From Clostridioides difficile_A (GTDB taxonomy: Bacteria; Bacillota; Clostridia; Peptostreptococcales; Peptostreptococcaceae), in assembly GCA_945909635.1 (NCBI GenBank), contig OX246690.1, positions 3,534,001-3,598,000 of the forward strand: 64,000 bases of DNA, written 5' to 3'. Below are positions 62,208 to 64,000 of the stretch, one piece after another (position 1 is the stretch's first letter; each line of letters starts with the position of its first letter). A program made the translations under genes and the position numbers. The notes under the pieces were generated by a model, which did no database searches, was not told where the DNA came from, and worked only from the letters and a program-made list of their open reading frames with translations.

Positions 62208-64000
62208 TTATATATTATATATTTGAGTTATTGATTCTTTAACATTATTTATCAAGTAATTTTTCTCATCTATTAATACTGTTCTTTTACTTTTAGGTAT
62301 CTTGCTTTCTGATAGTTTTTTATTTATTTCATGTATTTTTTTTGTTTTATTCACTATATCATTATATAAATAAACATGATTCTGATTATTAAAATCTAAA
62401 ACTTTAAAAGGTATTTTTGCTAATACATTCGTTCCTCTAGAATGAAATCCTCCTTCAAAATCACTTCCTATAACAGAGAGAAGTTTTTCTGTAATAGGAT
62501 GGCTTAAATATGCTTGAATATACTCCAATTCATATTTACTATCAGCTTTTTTAGATATAGCACAATATCCAGCTGTACCTCCAGATGCAATTACTAAATC
62601 TTTGTCATCATATAAATACATAGCCTTTTTAGCCAATACACCAACTATTAATTTCTTCCTATTATTAAATGCTGTCAAAGCTTGATCTCTTCCATATTGG
62701 TACCATGTATCCTTTTTAGCTAAAGGTACATCTCTTCTACCATTACTATCAATTTGCTTAGGCTTTAGTTTATCATAGTTAAACTCTAGATAATTTAAAG
62801 TATTAGGGTATTTATTCTTCATTATATCTATATCATATAATACCCCATTTGAATTATATGGAAATATAATATATTTATCTGTTGAATATACATCATAACT
62901 ACCTAAATTCTTTTCTGATTTTAGAACAGGCTTAAAGTATTTCTTCAATATACTTTTTTCAATCAAAAATTCCTCATCAAACTTTTTAATTTTAAACAAT
63001 TTATCAGTCTCTCCTATTACTTCCTTTTCTGAAAACCAGTATATTGGAGGTTTTTCTGCACTTGTTTGTATACCATTAAATATATATGCTTCTTTTGATA
63101 AAGGGATTGCATTTCTATACATTTGATTTATAAGTTTCATATCATCACTATTTGTAACTAAAGCCCAAGGTAATTTACCTAATACATCTGTAGATATAAC
63201 TATTTCTTTTTTAGCAGTTTTAGAAAACCACTTAGAAATATTATCTACTTCTATGTATTTAAAATTTTTCTGATACTTTTTTTGTAATAATAAAATTGAA
63301 CTATAGACAGTTTTATTACTTCTTTTAAAAATTTGCTCTGAACCAAAATCAATATATTCTTTTACATATTTATTTTTTGATAATAAGTCTCTTATTGCTT
63401 CTCCCGATTTTATTTTAGTAAATTTATTTGGTATTATATAGCTCAGATATCCTTCTTGCTTAATTTTTTGTAATGCTCTTTCTACAAATATAAAATATTT
63501 ATCATACTGTCCCTTTGATGTACTGTATCTATTCTTATATACTTTAACTTCTTTTTTATTAATCAAATTTTTAATATCTTCTGTTGTTACATATGGAGGA
63601 TTTCCTATTATTACATCAAACAAATTACCTCCATTTATCTTATCCCAATTAAAAGGTATTATCTCTTCTTTATCTATATCTGTTAATTTATTGTAATTTA
63701 TATTTTCAAAATCAACTAGAGCATTTCCATGAACTATATTCTTGTCTAAATCAGGAAGTATTTTATCAAAACCTATTAACATAGGTTCTGTTTCACCTTC
63801 TAATAATTTTAATATTAAATTAAATTTAGCTACTTCCACAGCATGTACATCAATATCAATTCCATAAATACATTTTTCTAATATTTCTTTCTTGTATTCG
63901 AACTTTAATTTTAATTCTCCATTTACACTTTCTATTAAATAAGATTTATCATTATTTACATACCAATTTGTACAATATCTTATCAGCCATTCATAAGTTT
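62208..64000 (-). CDS. Eco57I-type restriction-modification methyltransferase, 5' end outside window
   Basis: The reading frame stays open to the window edge, so the GTG at 63839 is internal; the extra 53 residues (YEWLIRYCTNWYVNN, CIYGIDIDVHAVEVAKFNL) are exactly the family pattern before the visible part. Motif IV NPPY is at about 133-136 of the visible part. The C-terminal 350 residues look like a TaqI-like target-recognition region (LSVIGSDFEGGFHSRGTNVLAKIPF). The SAM motif I and any nuclease domain lie beyond 64000. Very likely a type IIG-like or BREX-like (PglX-type) methyltransferase. Confidence 0.82.
   Translation of the reverse strand, partial: TYEWLIRYCTNWYVNNDKSYLIESVNGELKLKFEYKKEILEKCIYGIDIDVHAVEVAKFNLILKLLEGETEPMLIGFDKILPDLDKNIVHGNALVDFENINYNKLTDIDKEEIIPFNWDKINGGNLFDVIIGNPPYVTTEDIKNLINKKEVKVYKNRYSTSKGQYDKYFIFVERALQKIKQEGYLSYIIPNKFTKIKSGEAIRDLLSKNKYVKEYIDFGSEQIFKRSNKTVYSSILLLQKKYQKNFKYIEVDNISKWFSKTAKKEIVISTDVLGKLPWALVTNSDDMKLINQMYRNAIPLSKEAYIFNGIQTSAEKPPIYWFSEKEVIGETDKLFKIKKFDEEFLIEKSILKKYFKPVLKSEKNLGSYDVYSTDKYIIFPYNSNGVLYDIDIMKNKYPNTLNYLEFNYDKLKPKQIDSNGRRDVPLAKKDTWYQYGRDQALTAFNNRKKLIVGVLAKKAMYLYDDKDLVIASGGTAGYCAISKKADSKYELEYIQAYLSHPITEKLLSVIGSDFEGGFHSRGTNVLAKIPFKVLDFNNQNHVYLYNDIVNKTKKIHEINKKLSESKIPKSKRTVLIDEKNYLINNVKESITQIYNI

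Overview
The window is AT-rich DNA from a low-GC Firmicute. The gene content (many PTS sugar operons with BglG/LicT and RpiR regulators, EFR1-type and nitroreductase ferredoxin proteins, strong AGGAGG ribosome sites, U-tailed intrinsic terminators, a lysine riboswitch) fits the Peptostreptococcaceae, most likely Clostridioides difficile. That assignment rests on recognising protein families, not on a search.

Region 1 (1-10.3 kb): the tail of an ECF transporter S component; a leftward ketohexose operon (RpiR regulator, PfkB kinase, fructose-type PTS IIBCA, class II aldolase) with an attenuator-like terminator after the regulator; a glycerate kinase; and a YfcC-family transporter plus M20 amidohydrolase behind a clear lysine riboswitch with its own terminator. 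Region 2 (10.3-23.2 kb): a small anchored protein, a GT1 glycosyltransferase with an XRE-AbrB regulator, a MutT/Nudix gene convergent with a PLD-helicase-DUF3427 protein, a rearrangement junction joining two beheaded genes (PTS IICB and a 6-phosphofructokinase), a relic of a fructose PTS gene, and an M20 amidohydrolase with a membrane transporter. Region 3 (23.2-36.7 kb): two complete beta-glucoside operons (LicT antiterminator, PTS IIBCA, GH1 6-phospho-beta-glucosidase) flanking an Old-Yellow-Enzyme-type flavoprotein, an OFA-family MFS carrier and a divergent PadR regulator with a 42-bp palindromic operator.

Region 4 (36.7-44.6 kb): an EFR1 flavodoxin-ferredoxin, a ferredoxin-nitroreductase with an ArsR regulator, and a second fructose-type PTS operon with aldolase, BglG/MtlR-type regulator and stand-alone IIA. 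A 50-bp operator-like element occurs three times (12.9, 36.6 and 38.9 kb), each pointing at a downstream gene. Region 5 (45-53 kb): an iron-type (Fbp) ABC importer, a duplicated membrane protein with an XRE regulator, and a DJ-1/PfpI protein with a WYL regulator.

Region 6 (53-64 kb) is accessory and defence-like. A three-gene ABC-three-component (ABC-3C) system (nuclease-like effector, middle component 1, zinc-hook ABC ATPase) lies between two 22-bp direct repeats that look like the 3' end of a tmRNA/tRNA, so it looks like an inserted cassette. It is followed by a DUF262-HEPN pair with an inverted-repeat operator and by two Eco57I-type DNA methyltransferase genes, the second running off the window. 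The PTS genes share one logic, phosphorylating import followed by kinase/aldolase or phospho-glucosidase, while the right end is devoted to nucleic-acid conflict.
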